Shown here in pieces: positions 17,849 to 26,139 of a stretch of 64,000 bases of DNA. The translations under genes and the position numbers were made by a program. Below the pieces are notes generated by a model, which made no database searches, was not told the origin of the DNA, and was given only the letters and a program-made list of their open reading frames with translations. Source of the stretch: Rhizobium mongolense subsp. loessense (GTDB taxonomy: Bacteria > Pseudomonadota > Alphaproteobacteria > Rhizobiales > Rhizobiaceae); NCBI RefSeq assembly GCF_900099775.1, contig NZ_FMTM01000003.1, positions 62,001-126,000 of the forward strand, written 5' to 3'. Within the stretch, counting starts at the first letter, position 1, and the number at the start of each line of letters is the position of its first letter.

Positions 17849-18295
17849 TTTAGCCTCCGATTCAGACGATGGCTGCTCCGCCCCCTTACGCTTTTGCCCT
17901 AGAATAAGATTGACTCTTGCGGGCGCGGAAGTCCAATCACGATGCTCATCGAGGCGGCTTTTTGCGTCATCGTCAGCGTTTTCGGGCAGGCCTGATTTGC
18001 TGGCGGGCGATCAAGATCCACTGACCGGCAAAGTCATCGTTTCTTGCTCTGCAAAACATGCAGGGGCGTACAAAAGTGAAAGGATGACCACGGCGCGACC
18101 GACACAAATCGCACCTCAGATAACGCCTGGCAGGGAGCGCTGCACGCTGGGACTTTCGAGCACAAATACCGGTGCTACGATTTTGCAATTGCACCGTCTG
18201 TTGCAGCTATGGCGTTGCGCCCGCTCGCCGATGCCTGGTGTTAAGCCGGAAGGCGAAGTCGGTGTCTGCCACTCGACAGCTAACATTCGCCCTTT
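17849..18295. other. Intergenic region, 447 bases, no gene supported
   Basis: Open frames here are short, lack ribosome sites and do not resemble known proteins. The region lies between a minus-strand hypothetical gene and the 3' end of the OhrR-type gene, so it should hold the promoter of the former. I see no clear hairpin-plus-T terminator and no RNA gene. It could be eroded former coding sequence, but I cannot identify a source. Confidence 0.35.
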
Positions 18296-18736
18296 TCAGG
18301 CCTCGACACTTTTGTTCAAAGCCTCGCGGAGGGCCACGATCTCGGCCTGCAGGCGCGCGAGGCCTACGGCATCAAGGCCGGTAGCGCCGGCGATGCAGTC
18401 GGGAATCGCGGCGGCCTTTTCTTGCAGTCCGATGCCTTCGCCGCTCAGGCGGATGACGACGACGCGTTCGTCTTCCTTACTGCGCTCGCGACGGATATAG
18501 CCGGCGGCTTCGAGGCGCTTTAGCAAAGGGGTAAGCGTGCTCGATTCCAGGAAGAGCTTTTCGCCAAGGCCCCCGACGGTCTGGCCGTCTTCCTGCCACA
18601 GCGAGACCATCACCAGATATTGCGGATAGGTGAGGCCGAGCGCGTCGAGCAACGGCTTGTAGACGCGGTTCATCGCGTGGCTTGCCGTATACATGGCGAA
18701 GCAGATGAAATTGTCGAGCTTTGGTTGCACCTGCAT
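18296..18736 (-). CDS. OhrR-type MarR-family peroxide-sensing repressor
   Basis: A 146-residue MarR regulator of the OhrR group. The sensing Cys is at residue 12 in [24 protein letters not shown], and [19 protein letters not shown] and [22 protein letters not shown] form the winged helix with the wing RSKEDERVV. OhrR proteins lose DNA binding when this Cys is oxidised by organic hydroperoxides. The start at ATG 18736 follows GGAGAA. It is divergent from an exported esterase rather than from ohr; repeats at 18765-18776 and 18839-18850 are likely its operators. Confidence 0.9.
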   Translation of the reverse strand: MQVQPKLDNFICFAMYTASHAMNRVYKPLLDALGLTYPQYLVMVSLWQEDGQTVGGLGEKLFLESSTLTPLLKRLEAAGYIRRERSKEDERVVVIRLSGEGIGLQEKAAAIPDCIAGATGLDAVGLARLQAEIVALREALNKSVEA

Positions 18737-18764
18737 GGCATTTCTCCAGAAATACATCAATTTA

Positions 18765-18776
18765 TATCGTGCGATA
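18765..18776. promoter_or_regulatory. Putative OhrR operator 1
   Basis: TATCG-TG-CGATA is a perfect inverted repeat, set in the wider AT-rich string TTTATATCGTGCGATAAA. It is 29 bases before the start of the OhrR-type gene. The string ATCGTGCG is repeated in the second site at 18839. Confidence 0.55.
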
Positions 18777-18838
18777 AATAATAGCAAGCGATTCTAGCGC
18801 ATAACAGCCATGCACTATTTTCAGTAGCGCAAGAAACA

Positions 18839-18850
18839 ATCGTGCGCGAT
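18839..18850. promoter_or_regulatory. Putative OhrR operator 2
   Basis: ATCG-TGCG-CGAT with a following ATATAAA resembles the first site in half-site and flanks. It lies 41 bases before the esterase ATG, so one repressor could control both divergent genes. Confidence 0.5.
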
Positions 18851-18890
18851 ATAAAATTCGCAACGAACTGCAAACTGAGAGGAAAAGACA

Positions 18891-19904
18891 ATGTCGACCA
18901 TCAAGACCGCACTTTCTGCAGCAACGATCTTGGCCGCCTCCGCCCTTGGCGCCGCTGCCGATCCCGTGCTGGAACCGGCCACGCAGAAATTCATCGATGC
19001 AGTTGCCGGCAGCAAGCCGATCTACACCTTCTCTCCGGCTGAGGCTCGCAATATTCTCGCCGGTGCCCAGAAGGGCGAGGTGAAGAAGCCCGCAGCGCAT
19101 GCAGAAACCAAGACCATCAAGGCCGGCCCAACGGGCAGCATCAAGCTCCGGATCGTCCGCCCTGAAAATGCCAAGGTTGCGCTGCCGGTCGTCATGTATT
19201 TCCACGGCGGCGGCTGGGTGCTGGGCGATGCCGATACGCATGACCGCCTCGTCCGTGAGATTGCCAATGGCGCCAATGCTGCGGTCGTTTTCGTCGATTA
19301 CGAGCGTTCGCCCGAGGCGCGCTATCCGATCGCCATCGAGCAGGCCTATGCCGCAACGAAGTATGTCGTCGAGCATGCCCAGGAGTTTAAGGTCGATGCG
19401 CGCCGCCTCGCCGTTGCCGGTGACAGCGTCGGCGGCAACATGACAGCGGCCGTCACCCTACTTGCCAAGGCGCGCGGCGGCCCGGCCATTAATCAGCAGG
19501 TACTGTTCTACCCGGTGACCGACGCCAACTTTGAGACCGGCTCATACAATCAATTCGCCAACGGCCCGTGGCTCACGAAGGAAGCGATGAAGTGGTTCTG
19601 GAACGCTTATCTGCCGGACGAAGCCAAGCGTAAGGAGCCGACGGCAACGCCGCTCAATGCTCCGCTGGAACAGCTGAACGGCCTGCCGCCGGCGCTTGTG
19701 ATCACCGATGAGAACGACGTGCTGCGCGACGAAGGCGAGGCCTATGGCCGCAAGCTGTCGCAGGCCGGCGTGAAGGTCACCTCGGTCCGCTATAACGGTA
19801 CGATCCACGACTTCGTGCTCTTGAACGCCATCAGCGAAACCCCGGCCGTCCGCAGCGCCATCACGCTTGCCAACGACACGCTGCGCAGCGCTCTGCACAA
19901 CTAA
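18891..19904 (+). CDS. Exported alpha/beta-hydrolase, hormone-sensitive-lipase-like esterase
   Basis: A 337-residue serine hydrolase with a signal peptide (TALSAATILAASALGAAA, cut near AAADP). The HGGG oxyanion motif (MYFHGGGWVLGD) lies near residue 104, the nucleophile Ser in AGDSVGGN near 182, the Asp in TDENDVLRDEGEAY and the His in GTIHDFVLLNA. The nucleophile elbow is GDSVGG rather than the common GDSAGG. The ATG follows GAGAGGAAAAGACA. Divergence from an OhrR-type repressor suggests induction by organic peroxides, perhaps to clear oxidised lipid esters in the periplasm; this is inference. Confidence 0.88.
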   Translation: MSTIKTALSAATILAASALGAAADPVLEPATQKFIDAVAGSKPIYTFSPAEARNILAGAQKGEVKKPAAHAETKTIKAGPTGSIKLRIVRPENAKVALPVVMYFHGGGWVLGDADTHDRLVREIANGANAAVVFVDYERSPEARYPIAIEQAYAATKYVVEHAQEFKVDARRLAVAGDSVGGNMTAAVTLLAKARGGPAINQQVLFYPVTDANFETGSYNQFANGPWLTKEAMKWFWNAYLPDEAKRKEPTATPLNAPLEQLNGLPPALVITDENDVLRDEGEAYGRKLSQAGVKVTSVRYNGTIHDFVLLNAISETPAVRSAITLANDTLRSALHN

Positions 19905-19908
19905 TAAA

Positions 19909-21087
19909 TCAGGTTCCGGATTTCACCGGGCCGGCGGCATCGCCGGCCTTTCTGCTTTTGGGTAAGGTCTTGGCATATTGCCAGGCCTTCTTCCACTTCG
20001 GCGTAATGACGCCATTGGCGGCGCGGATATTGTTGATGAACTGCTGCGTTGCCGCTTCCCAGGAATATTGCAGGGCAAGATCCCGTGCCTTCTCGCGTGA
20101 GGCGGACAATGCGCCGAGGCAGGCCGCCTGCAGATCTTCGTCCAGTGCGCCGACTTCGCCATCCTCGCCGATGATGTCGAGCGGGCCGGTGACGGGATAA
20201 GCGGCAACGGGAACGCCGCAGGCAAGCGCTTCCAGAATCGTATTGCCGAATGTATCGGTCAGCGACGGGAAGACGAAGACATCGGCCTGCGCATAGATCC
20301 TAGCAAGCTCCTCGCCGAATTTCAGGCCGGTGAAGAGCACGTCCGGATAGCGCTTTTCCAGCTCGGCGCGGGCAGGGCCGTCGCCGACCACGACTTTGGA
20401 GCCGGGCAGGTCAAGATCGAGGAAGGCAGGCAGGTTTTTTTCCAACGCCACCCGTCCAACCGTTATGTAGATGGGGCGCTGCAGGCCGAAAGGCTTTTCT
20501 TCCGGTGCCATCGGGCGGAACTGCGTGGCGTCGATGCCGCGGCTCCAGGGCATCAGGTTGCGGATGCCCTTTTCCGACAGTTCGCGGGCAAGGCTCGGCG
20601 TTGCCACCATGCAGCCGGCGCCGGAATTGTGGAACCACTTCACGAAGGCGTAGAGCCAGCGCTTTGGTATCGGTAGACGGGCGGAGACATATTCCGGGAA
20701 GCGCGTGTGGTAGCTGGTGGAAAACGGCATACGGTTCCTCAGGCACCAGCGCCGCGCCGTCAACCCGAGCGGGCCCTCGGTGGCGATATGCACATAGGAC
20801 GGCTTGTGTTTTTCGATCTCGCGAGCGACCCGACGGTAATTGGCGATCGAAAGTCGAATTTCCGGATAGGTCGGGCAGGGGAAGCTACTGAAGCGCTCGG
20901 GCGTCACCATGGACACTTCGACCCCCAGTTTCGCGAGTTCGCGGTTGGTATTCTCGATCGAGCGGACAACGCCGTTCACCTGCGGATGCCAGGCGTCGGT
21001 GACGATCACCAGCCTCTCCGGCAAGCTTCCAGGCGCGGTATCGGCCCAGCTCTCGCTGCGATAGTTATTCGACGGATGTTGCAGCAT
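19909..21087 (-). CDS. GT4-family glycosyltransferase (membrane glycolipid type)
   Basis: A 392-residue GT-B enzyme. The N-terminal LVIVTDAWHPQVNGVVRSIE is typical of bacterial diacylglycerol and phosphoinositide glycosyltransferases, and the C-terminal half has the nucleotide-sugar site FVFPSLTDTFGNTILEALACG followed by GPLDII. No signal peptide or membrane helix is present; such enzymes act at the inner face of the membrane. Related rhizobial enzymes make glucosyl or glucuronosyl diacylglycerol in phosphate limitation, but the sugar cannot be read from sequence. The ATG at 21087 follows a GGA-rich stretch. It ends four bases after the esterase stop, convergent. Confidence 0.85.
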   Translation of the reverse strand: MLQHPSNNYRSESWADTAPGSLPERLVIVTDAWHPQVNGVVRSIENTNRELAKLGVEVSMVTPERFSSFPCPTYPEIRLSIANYRRVAREIEKHKPSYVHIATEGPLGLTARRWCLRNRMPFSTSYHTRFPEYVSARLPIPKRWLYAFVKWFHNSGAGCMVATPSLARELSEKGIRNLMPWSRGIDATQFRPMAPEEKPFGLQRPIYITVGRVALEKNLPAFLDLDLPGSKVVVGDGPARAELEKRYPDVLFTGLKFGEELARIYAQADVFVFPSLTDTFGNTILEALACGVPVAAYPVTGPLDIIGEDGEVGALDEDLQAACLGALSASREKARDLALQYSWEAATQQFINNIRAANGVITPKWKKAWQYAKTLPKSRKAGDAAGPVKSGT

Positions 21088-21221
21088 GTCCCGTTTTCCA
21101 TCCACGCCGCGCCGTATCGGACGGCAACGGCACAACCCCAAGCGGGCGTAAGGAACGTGATTCCCGCGTGCTTATTTTGAGGCTTCTCTGTGATGGATTT
21201 ATTACAGGCTGCTGATCGGGC

Positions 21222-22133
21222 TCAGAGCCCGAGCTTATCCCTTGCCACGAGTGCACCGTGCTCGCTGACGACACGCGCAGCAACCTTCACTGCGAAACAG
21301 GCACTGGCGACCGCATCCTTCGTCTCGAGATATTTGGCGAGGAACGCACCGTTGAAGCTGTCGCCGGCGCTGGTGGTATCGACGACCTCGTTGACCTTTT
21401 CGGCCGGCACGAAGTTCTGCTGGCCGGCAAAGTCCAGCGTGGCGCCGTCGGCGCCGTTCTTGATCAGCACGTTCGGTGCGCCAAGGGCACGGTAGCGATG
21501 GATGGTGGCTTCGATGGAGTCGTCGCCGAAATGCAAGGCCTCGTCGTCGAAGCTCGGCATGACGAGGGAAGAGGAGCGGGCGCCTTCGCTGATCGTCGTG
21601 TGCATGACGTCATAGCTCGTCCAGAGGCGCGGGCGGATGTTCGGATCGAAGACGACGAATTTCCCCGCAGCCTTGGCGCGGCGGGTTTCGGCAAGCAGCG
21701 TGTCGGCGTCTTCGCGCGGCAGAATGGCGAGCGTGATGCCTGAAAAATAGACGACGTCAGAGCCTTCGATCGCTTCGCGCAATCGGTCGGGATCGGCGGC
21801 AAGCTGCCTGGCGGCGGAGTTGTCGCGCCAGTAGCTGAAGGAGCGTTCGCCGTTCCTGAGGTTGATCATGTAAAGGCCGGGCGATTTGCCCTTGATGCGC
21901 CTGATGAGCTTCGTGCCGATGCCTGCTTCTTCGAAGAAGGCGATCATCTCGTCGGACATGGCGTCATCGCCAAGCGCGGTGAAATAATCGACGCTCCAGG
22001 CGGGCTGCATGCAGGCGCGAGCGTACCAGGCGGTGTTCAGCGTATCGCCGGCGAAACCCTTTCTCAGCAGGCCGCCGCCTGCCTGCGAAAGCTCCACCAT
22101 GCACTCACCGATCGACAAGAACCGTCCGTTCAA
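21222..22133 (-). CDS. kdgK: 2-keto-3-deoxygluconate kinase (PfkB family)
   Basis: A 303-residue sugar kinase. The glycine-rich ECMVELSQAGGGLLRKGFAGDTLN near the N-terminus and DTTSAGDSFNGAFLAKYLE with the catalytic Asp near residue 258 are PfkB signatures; the CMVEL and GDTLN segments fit 2-dehydro-3-deoxygluconate kinase, which feeds pectin and galactonate breakdown into the Entner-Doudoroff pathway. The start is TTG at 22133: GGGAGG lies five bases upstream and residues before the first Met (NGRFLSIGE) match the family. No other sugar-acid genes are adjacent. Confidence 0.87.
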   Translation of the reverse strand: MNGRFLSIGECMVELSQAGGGLLRKGFAGDTLNTAWYARACMQPAWSVDYFTALGDDAMSDEMIAFFEEAGIGTKLIRRIKGKSPGLYMINLRNGERSFSYWRDNSAARQLAADPDRLREAIEGSDVVYFSGITLAILPREDADTLLAETRRAKAAGKFVVFDPNIRPRLWTSYDVMHTTISEGARSSSLVMPSFDDEALHFGDDSIEATIHRYRALGAPNVLIKNGADGATLDFAGQQNFVPAEKVNEVVDTTSAGDSFNGAFLAKYLETKDAVASACFAVKVAARVVSEHGALVARDKLGL

Positions 22134-22292
22134 AACTGCCTCCCGAAAAATCTCCGCGTCTGCTGCTTACGCGCAGAGGCGTTTGGAGGCAAGCACCGGC
22201 ATTGCCGGTTGCGGCCTGTTTGCCGAACGGTAGCACCGGAAGAGCCAGCCCGCTCTGTTTGCGAGGCAGGTTTGAAGACCAAAGGCGGATTG

Positions 22293-22679
22293 CTATTCGT
22301 GGATCGTGTAGCTGCCGAGCTGGCAGAGATCCTGCGTGTCTTCGGTCGCATCGAGCTCGGAAGCCTCGTCGAATTCGAAACGCATGTCGTATTTGCAGAC
22401 ATCGCGGCCATCGGCAATGGTGATGCTGATCGTTTCGCCCGGTTTCAGGACCTGCTCGCCGAAAACATCATCCTCCCACTCTTCGATGCCCGTCGGAGAG
22501 GTGTAGATACGCGTCAACTCGGACTGGGTGCCGTTGATGAGATTGAACGCCAGATCTTCGGCCCGGGCTGGAAAGGCGGTCGCAAACAGCAGCGCTGCAT
22601 TTGTATACCATGAAAGAATCCCCCACCCATGATTGGGCAGAACCCTCTTAGCGGAGGCCAATGGAAGGGCAATCGTCAA
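22293..22679 (-). CDS. Small exported protein with a probable frameshift at the signal peptide
   Basis: The mature part (EDLAFNLINGTQSELTRIYT and on, acidic, two Cys residues in a C-terminal VCKYDM and DLCQLG context) looks like a conserved rhizobial periplasmic protein of about 110 residues; I know no function. The frame carries a signal-like NAALLFATAFPARA, but no good start precedes it. A well-placed ATG at 22611, behind a GGTGGGGG ribosome site, is one base out of frame. Removing one A from the AAA at 22600-22602 would give MVYNAALLFATAFPARA. Either a real mutation or a sequencing error; the listed TTG start at 22679 is only the longest frame. Confidence 0.6.
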   Translation of the reverse strand: MTIALPLASAKRVLPNHGWGILSWYTNAALLFATAFPARAEDLAFNLINGTQSELTRIYTSPTGIEEWEDDVFGEQVLKPGETISITIADGRDVCKYDMRFEFDEASELDATEDTQDLCQLGSYTIHE

Positions 22680-22780
22680 GACGTTACAGTCTCACCAAAC
22701 GGGGCATACCGACCCGGAAATAGTTGGTGAACAAGCCCGCCGGTGTGACGGCGGGCTCATGGCGCAAATCGTTCGTTTGC

Positions 22781-23113
22781 CTATCCGATCTCCGGGCAGC
22801 CGCGGCGGTTGGCGAAGACGATGCGGTCCGGGCCGTAACGCGTCCAGCCTTGTACCGTGACGCTGCGTCTCGTCACACGGACGACCTCAGGTCGGCGGAG
22901 GCCGGAATCGCGAGCGGCGATTTGTGCCTCGCGCGGGCTGCAGCCCCGGCGGTAGTCGTCGCGATAACGATCATAGCGATCGCGTTCGTAGATACGCACG
23001 CCGTCCGGGCCGATACGGAACTGGACGTCCTGAGCCTGAGCAAAGGACGCGGGCGCGACAGCGCCTAGTGTGAGCGCCAGCACAAGGCCGGCATTGGATA
23101 TCAGCTTGAGCAA
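22781..23113 (-). CDS. Small exported basic protein
   Basis: A 110-residue protein with a signal peptide (ISNAGLVLALTLGAVAPASF, cut after AQA) and a Arg/Tyr/Asp-rich mature domain with ERDRYDRYRDDYRRGCSP and a C-terminal RYGPDRIVFANRRGCPEI; two Cys residues may pair. This pattern is common in small rhizobial periplasmic proteins of unknown role. The start is TTG at 23113, decided by a perfect AAGGAGG five bases upstream. It lies between the opp operon and another small exported protein on the same strand. Confidence 0.75.
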   Translation of the reverse strand: MLKLISNAGLVLALTLGAVAPASFAQAQDVQFRIGPDGVRIYERDRYDRYRDDYRRGCSPREAQIAARDSGLRRPEVVRVTRRSVTVQGWTRYGPDRIVFANRRGCPEIG

Positions 23114-23163
23114 TTTTTCCTCCTTCGGAACCCTGCAGTGACCCGCATGCTGTAAGGGGAGAA

Positions 23164-23198
23164 CTGCCCCGAAGCGCGATTGTTCCGCTCCGGGGCAG
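23164..23198 (-). terminator. Strong hairpin after the opp operon
   Basis: CTGCCCCG at 23164 pairs with CGGGGCAG ending at 23198, with a single A-C mismatch and then AGCG/CGCT inside. It lies about 50 bases after the oppF stop, reading on the minus strand. The following T content is weak, so termination may be partial. Confidence 0.5.
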
Positions 23199-23249
23199 GC
23201 GCTGGGCAACGCGCGTGTTGCGCGCGAGCTGACCCAGAGCGGACGCGAT

Positions 23250-24233
23250 TTACCGGTCCATATGGTAACAGGCTGCCGTTTGACCCGGGCGCACATGCTC
23301 GGTCGGCGGCATTTCCGTCCGGCAGATATCCGTCGCCTTCCAGCAGCGAGGCGAGAAGACGCAGCCCTTTGGCGGGTTCAGCGGCGAGGGCGGATCGCCC
23401 TGAAGGCGGATGCGTGTGCGCTGGCGGGCAAGTTTCGGATCGGGGATCGGTGCGGCCGAAAACAGTGCCTGCGTATAAGGATGCGCAGGATGTTCGAAGA
23501 CCGTCTGGCAATCGCCGGCTTCCACCACCTTGCCGAGATAGAGCACCAGCACGTCGTCCGAGATCAGCCGCACGACGGAAAGGTCGTGGCTGATGAAGAT
23601 CAGCGTCAGGCCGAACTCTTTCCGGAGCCTGCGCAGCAGCGTGATGACCTGCCCCTGGATCGAAACGTCAAGGGCCGATACCGGCTCGTCGCAGATGATG
23701 AGCTTCGGCCTCGTCACCACCGCGCGGGCAATGCCGATGCGCTGTGCTTGACCGCCGGAAAATTCATGCGGGTAGCGGTTGATCATTTCCGGCACGAGGC
23801 CGACAGCGCTCATGATCTCGCGAACACGTTCGAGGCGCTGCGCTTTGGAAAGCTTCGGCTCGAAGACGCTCAGCGGCTCGGCGATGATGTCGCCGACCGT
23901 CATGCGCGGGTCGAGCGATGCGATCGGATCCTGGAAGATGATCTGCATGTCGCGGCGCGCGGCGCGCATCTCTTCGTCCGACAGGTCCAGCAGATTGCGG
24001 CCCTGCCAGAGGATGCGGCCCTCCTGCGAGCGTAGGAGCCGCAGGATGGAGCGGCCGAGCGTGGACTTTCCGCAGCCGGATTCGCCGACGATGCCGAGCG
24101 TGCGGCCCTCCTTCAAGTCGAAGCTGACATTGTTGACGGCCGTCAGCATCACCGGCGGCTTGAAGAAGCCTTTGGAGGGCAGTTCGAACTGGGTCGTCAG
24201 GTTCTCGACCCTCAACAGCGATCGTTCAGCCAT
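23250..24233 (-). CDS. oppF: Peptide ABC transporter ATPase, OppF type
   Basis: A 327-residue ATPase of the oligopeptide/dipeptide importer. Walker A is GESGCGKSTLGRS near residue 54, the signature is FSGGQAQRIGIARA, Walker B is LIICDEPVSALD, and the H-loop is FISHDLSV. The C-terminal oligopeptide extension has the Cys-rich PPKGCVFSPRCWKATDIC, which may bind an iron-sulfur cluster in this family. It overlaps oppD by eight bases, so translation is coupled. It is last in oppABCDF. Confidence 0.95.
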   Translation of the reverse strand: MAERSLLRVENLTTQFELPSKGFFKPPVMLTAVNNVSFDLKEGRTLGIVGESGCGKSTLGRSILRLLRSQEGRILWQGRNLLDLSDEEMRAARRDMQIIFQDPIASLDPRMTVGDIIAEPLSVFEPKLSKAQRLERVREIMSAVGLVPEMINRYPHEFSGGQAQRIGIARAVVTRPKLIICDEPVSALDVSIQGQVITLLRRLRKEFGLTLIFISHDLSVVRLISDDVLVLYLGKVVEAGDCQTVFEHPAHPYTQALFSAAPIPDPKLARQRTRIRLQGDPPSPLNPPKGCVFSPRCWKATDICRTEMPPTEHVRPGQTAACYHMDR

Positions 24234-25218
24234 GATTGAGAAGCTCCTCGATACGCGGGAAGGGGTGGAAGCAGGCTGCGCAATGGCGCGGTGACAGCGT
24301 TTCGAGCGGCGGCGGACGATCGATGCAATCGTCTTCTACCTTGGGACAGCGCGGCGAGAAGTTGCAGCCTTTCGGCAGGTGCTGCAGGTTCGGCGGCCGC
24401 CCGGGAATGACGACGAGCTGGTCGACGTCCTGGTCCGGGCGCGGGATCGCTGCGTGCAGTGCCGCCGTATAGGGATGTGCCGGATTTTCAAAGAGCTCAT
24501 CGACCGGCGCTTCCTCGACGATGCGGCCGGCATACATGACTGCGACGCGATCGGCGAGGCCGGCAACGACGCCAAGATCGTGGGTGATCATCGCGAGCGC
24601 CGTATTCATCTCGGCCGTCAGATCGTTGAAGAGATCGAGGATCTGGGCCTGGATGGTGACATCGAGCGCGGTGGTGGGCTCGTCGGCAATCAGGAGCTTC
24701 GGCTTGGTAAGCAATGCCATGGCAATCACGATGCGCTGGCGCATGCCGCCCGAGAGCTCGTGCGGATAGAGGTTGAAGCGGCGCGTGGGGTCGGGGATGC
24801 CGACCCGCTTCAGCATATCGAGCGCTTCGGCAGAAGCTGCGCGCGCCGTGAAACCGCGATGAACCTCAAGCTGTTCCGTCAGTTGGCGGGAAATCCTGAG
24901 AGACGGATTCAAGGCGGTCATGGGGTCCTGGAAGACCATGGCCATGTCCTTGCCGCGCACCTGATCGAGTTCACGTGGCTTCAGCGACAGCACATCCCTG
25001 CCTTCGAGCAGCGCCTGGCCGCTGGTCTTGCCGTTCTTGGCGAGCAACCCCATGATGCCTAGGAAGGTCTGGCTTTTGCCGGAGCCGGACTCGCCGACGA
25101 TCGCGATGCGCTCGCCGCGCTTGATCGTGAGGTTCATGTTGGAGACGGCCTTCACCTGGCCGTCCGGCGTTTCGAAGGTGATCGAGTAGTCTTTGAGTTC
25201 GAGAAGGTTGTCGGTCAT
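24226..25218 (-). CDS. oppD: Peptide ABC transporter ATPase, OppD type
   Basis: A 330-residue ATPase partner of OppF. Walker A GESGSGKSQTFLG, signature LSGGMRQRIVIAMAL, Walker B LLIADEPTTALD and H-loop MITHDLGVVAG are all intact. Its C-terminus also has the Cys motif GCNFSPRCPKVEDDC. Three bases separate its start from the oppC stop. Order and overlaps show a single transcript with the permeases upstream. Confidence 0.95.
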   Translation of the reverse strand: MTDNLLELKDYSITFETPDGQVKAVSNMNLTIKRGERIAIVGESGSGKSQTFLGIMGLLAKNGKTSGQALLEGRDVLSLKPRELDQVRGKDMAMVFQDPMTALNPSLRISRQLTEQLEVHRGFTARAASAEALDMLKRVGIPDPTRRFNLYPHELSGGMRQRIVIAMALLTKPKLLIADEPTTALDVTIQAQILDLFNDLTAEMNTALAMITHDLGVVAGLADRVAVMYAGRIVEEAPVDELFENPAHPYTAALHAAIPRPDQDVDQLVVIPGRPPNLQHLPKGCNFSPRCPKVEDDCIDRPPPLETLSPRHCAACFHPFPRIEELLNHG

Positions 25219-25221
25219 CGT

Positions 25222-26139
25222 TTAGCGATCCTTCGGGTCGAACGCGTCGCGCAGGCCGTCGCCGATGAAGAGCAGGCTGAGCAGCAGGGCGACGAGGAAG
25301 CTTGCCGGGAAGACCAGCAGCCAGGGCATGCTTTCCATTGCATCGGTGCCTTCGGCAATCAGCGTGCCGAGCGAGGTCAGCGGCTCCTGAACGCCGAAGC
25401 CGAGATAGGAAAGGAAGCTCTCCGTGGCGATGATTTCGGGAACGGTAAGTGCCGCAAAGATGACCACCGGGCCGACGAGGTTCGGAATGACGTGCTTGAG
25501 GATGATCTTGAAAGGCCTCTGCCCTGAGGCGCGTGCAGCCTCGATGAATTCGCGCTGCTTGATCGACAGTGTCTGGCCGCGGACGATGCGGGCCATGGTC
25601 AGCCACTCCAGCGCGCCGATCGCGGCGAAGAGCAGATAGACGTTACGGCCGAAGATCACCATCAGCAAGATTACGAACAGGATGTAGGGGAGTGCATACA
25701 TTATGTCGACGAAACGCATCATGACCGAATCCAGCCTGCCGCCGATATAGCCGGAGACGGCGCCGTAGAGCACGCCGATGACGACGGAGACGACGGTTGC
25801 CGTCAGCGCGACGGCAAGCGAGACGCGGGTGCCGTAAAGCACGCGGGCCAGAAGATCGCGGCCGTTCGGATCGGTGCCGAAGTAATGCCCGCTTGCAAAG
25901 TCCGGAGGTGTGCGGAAGGCGGCCCAGTCCGGATCTTCATAGTTGAAGGGAATGAAATAAGGGCCGAGAAAGGCGAGGAGGACGAGCAGCGCCAGCACCG
26001 CGATGGAGATTACCGCCGCCTTGTTGCGTGACAGGCGCCGAAGCGCATCCTTGGTGAGCGAGCGGCCTTCGGGGGCTAGGCCTTCGGCCTGCAGCAACTC
26101 GGCGGCGAGCAGCTCGCGTTTTGCGGGGTTGAGGATCAT
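25222..26139 (-). CDS. oppC: Peptide ABC transporter permease, OppC type
   Basis: A 305-residue permease with about six membrane helices and the EAA-loop motif EAARASGQRPFKIILKHVIPN that contacts the ATPases. The long N-terminal cytoplasmic stretch before the first helix is normal for OppC/DppC. The ATG at 26139 overlaps the oppB stop (ATGA), so this start is preferred to an in-frame Met nine codons upstream. Confidence 0.94.
   Translation of the reverse strand: MILNPAKRELLAAELLQAEGLAPEGRSLTKDALRRLSRNKAAVISIAVLALLVLLAFLGPYFIPFNYEDPDWAAFRTPPDFASGHYFGTDPNGRDLLARVLYGTRVSLAVALTATVVSVVIGVLYGAVSGYIGGRLDSVMMRFVDIMYALPYILFVILLMVIFGRNVYLLFAAIGALEWLTMARIVRGQTLSIKQREFIEAARASGQRPFKIILKHVIPNLVGPVVIFAALTVPEIIATESFLSYLGFGVQEPLTSLGTLIAEGTDAMESMPWLLVFPASFLVALLLSLLFIGDGLRDAFDPKDR

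Noticed and set aside
23200..23240. CGCGCG-rich inverted repeat near the end of opp
   Set aside because: Low-complexity alternation of C and G gives self-complementarity by itself; only the adjacent 23164-23198 hairpin is convincing.
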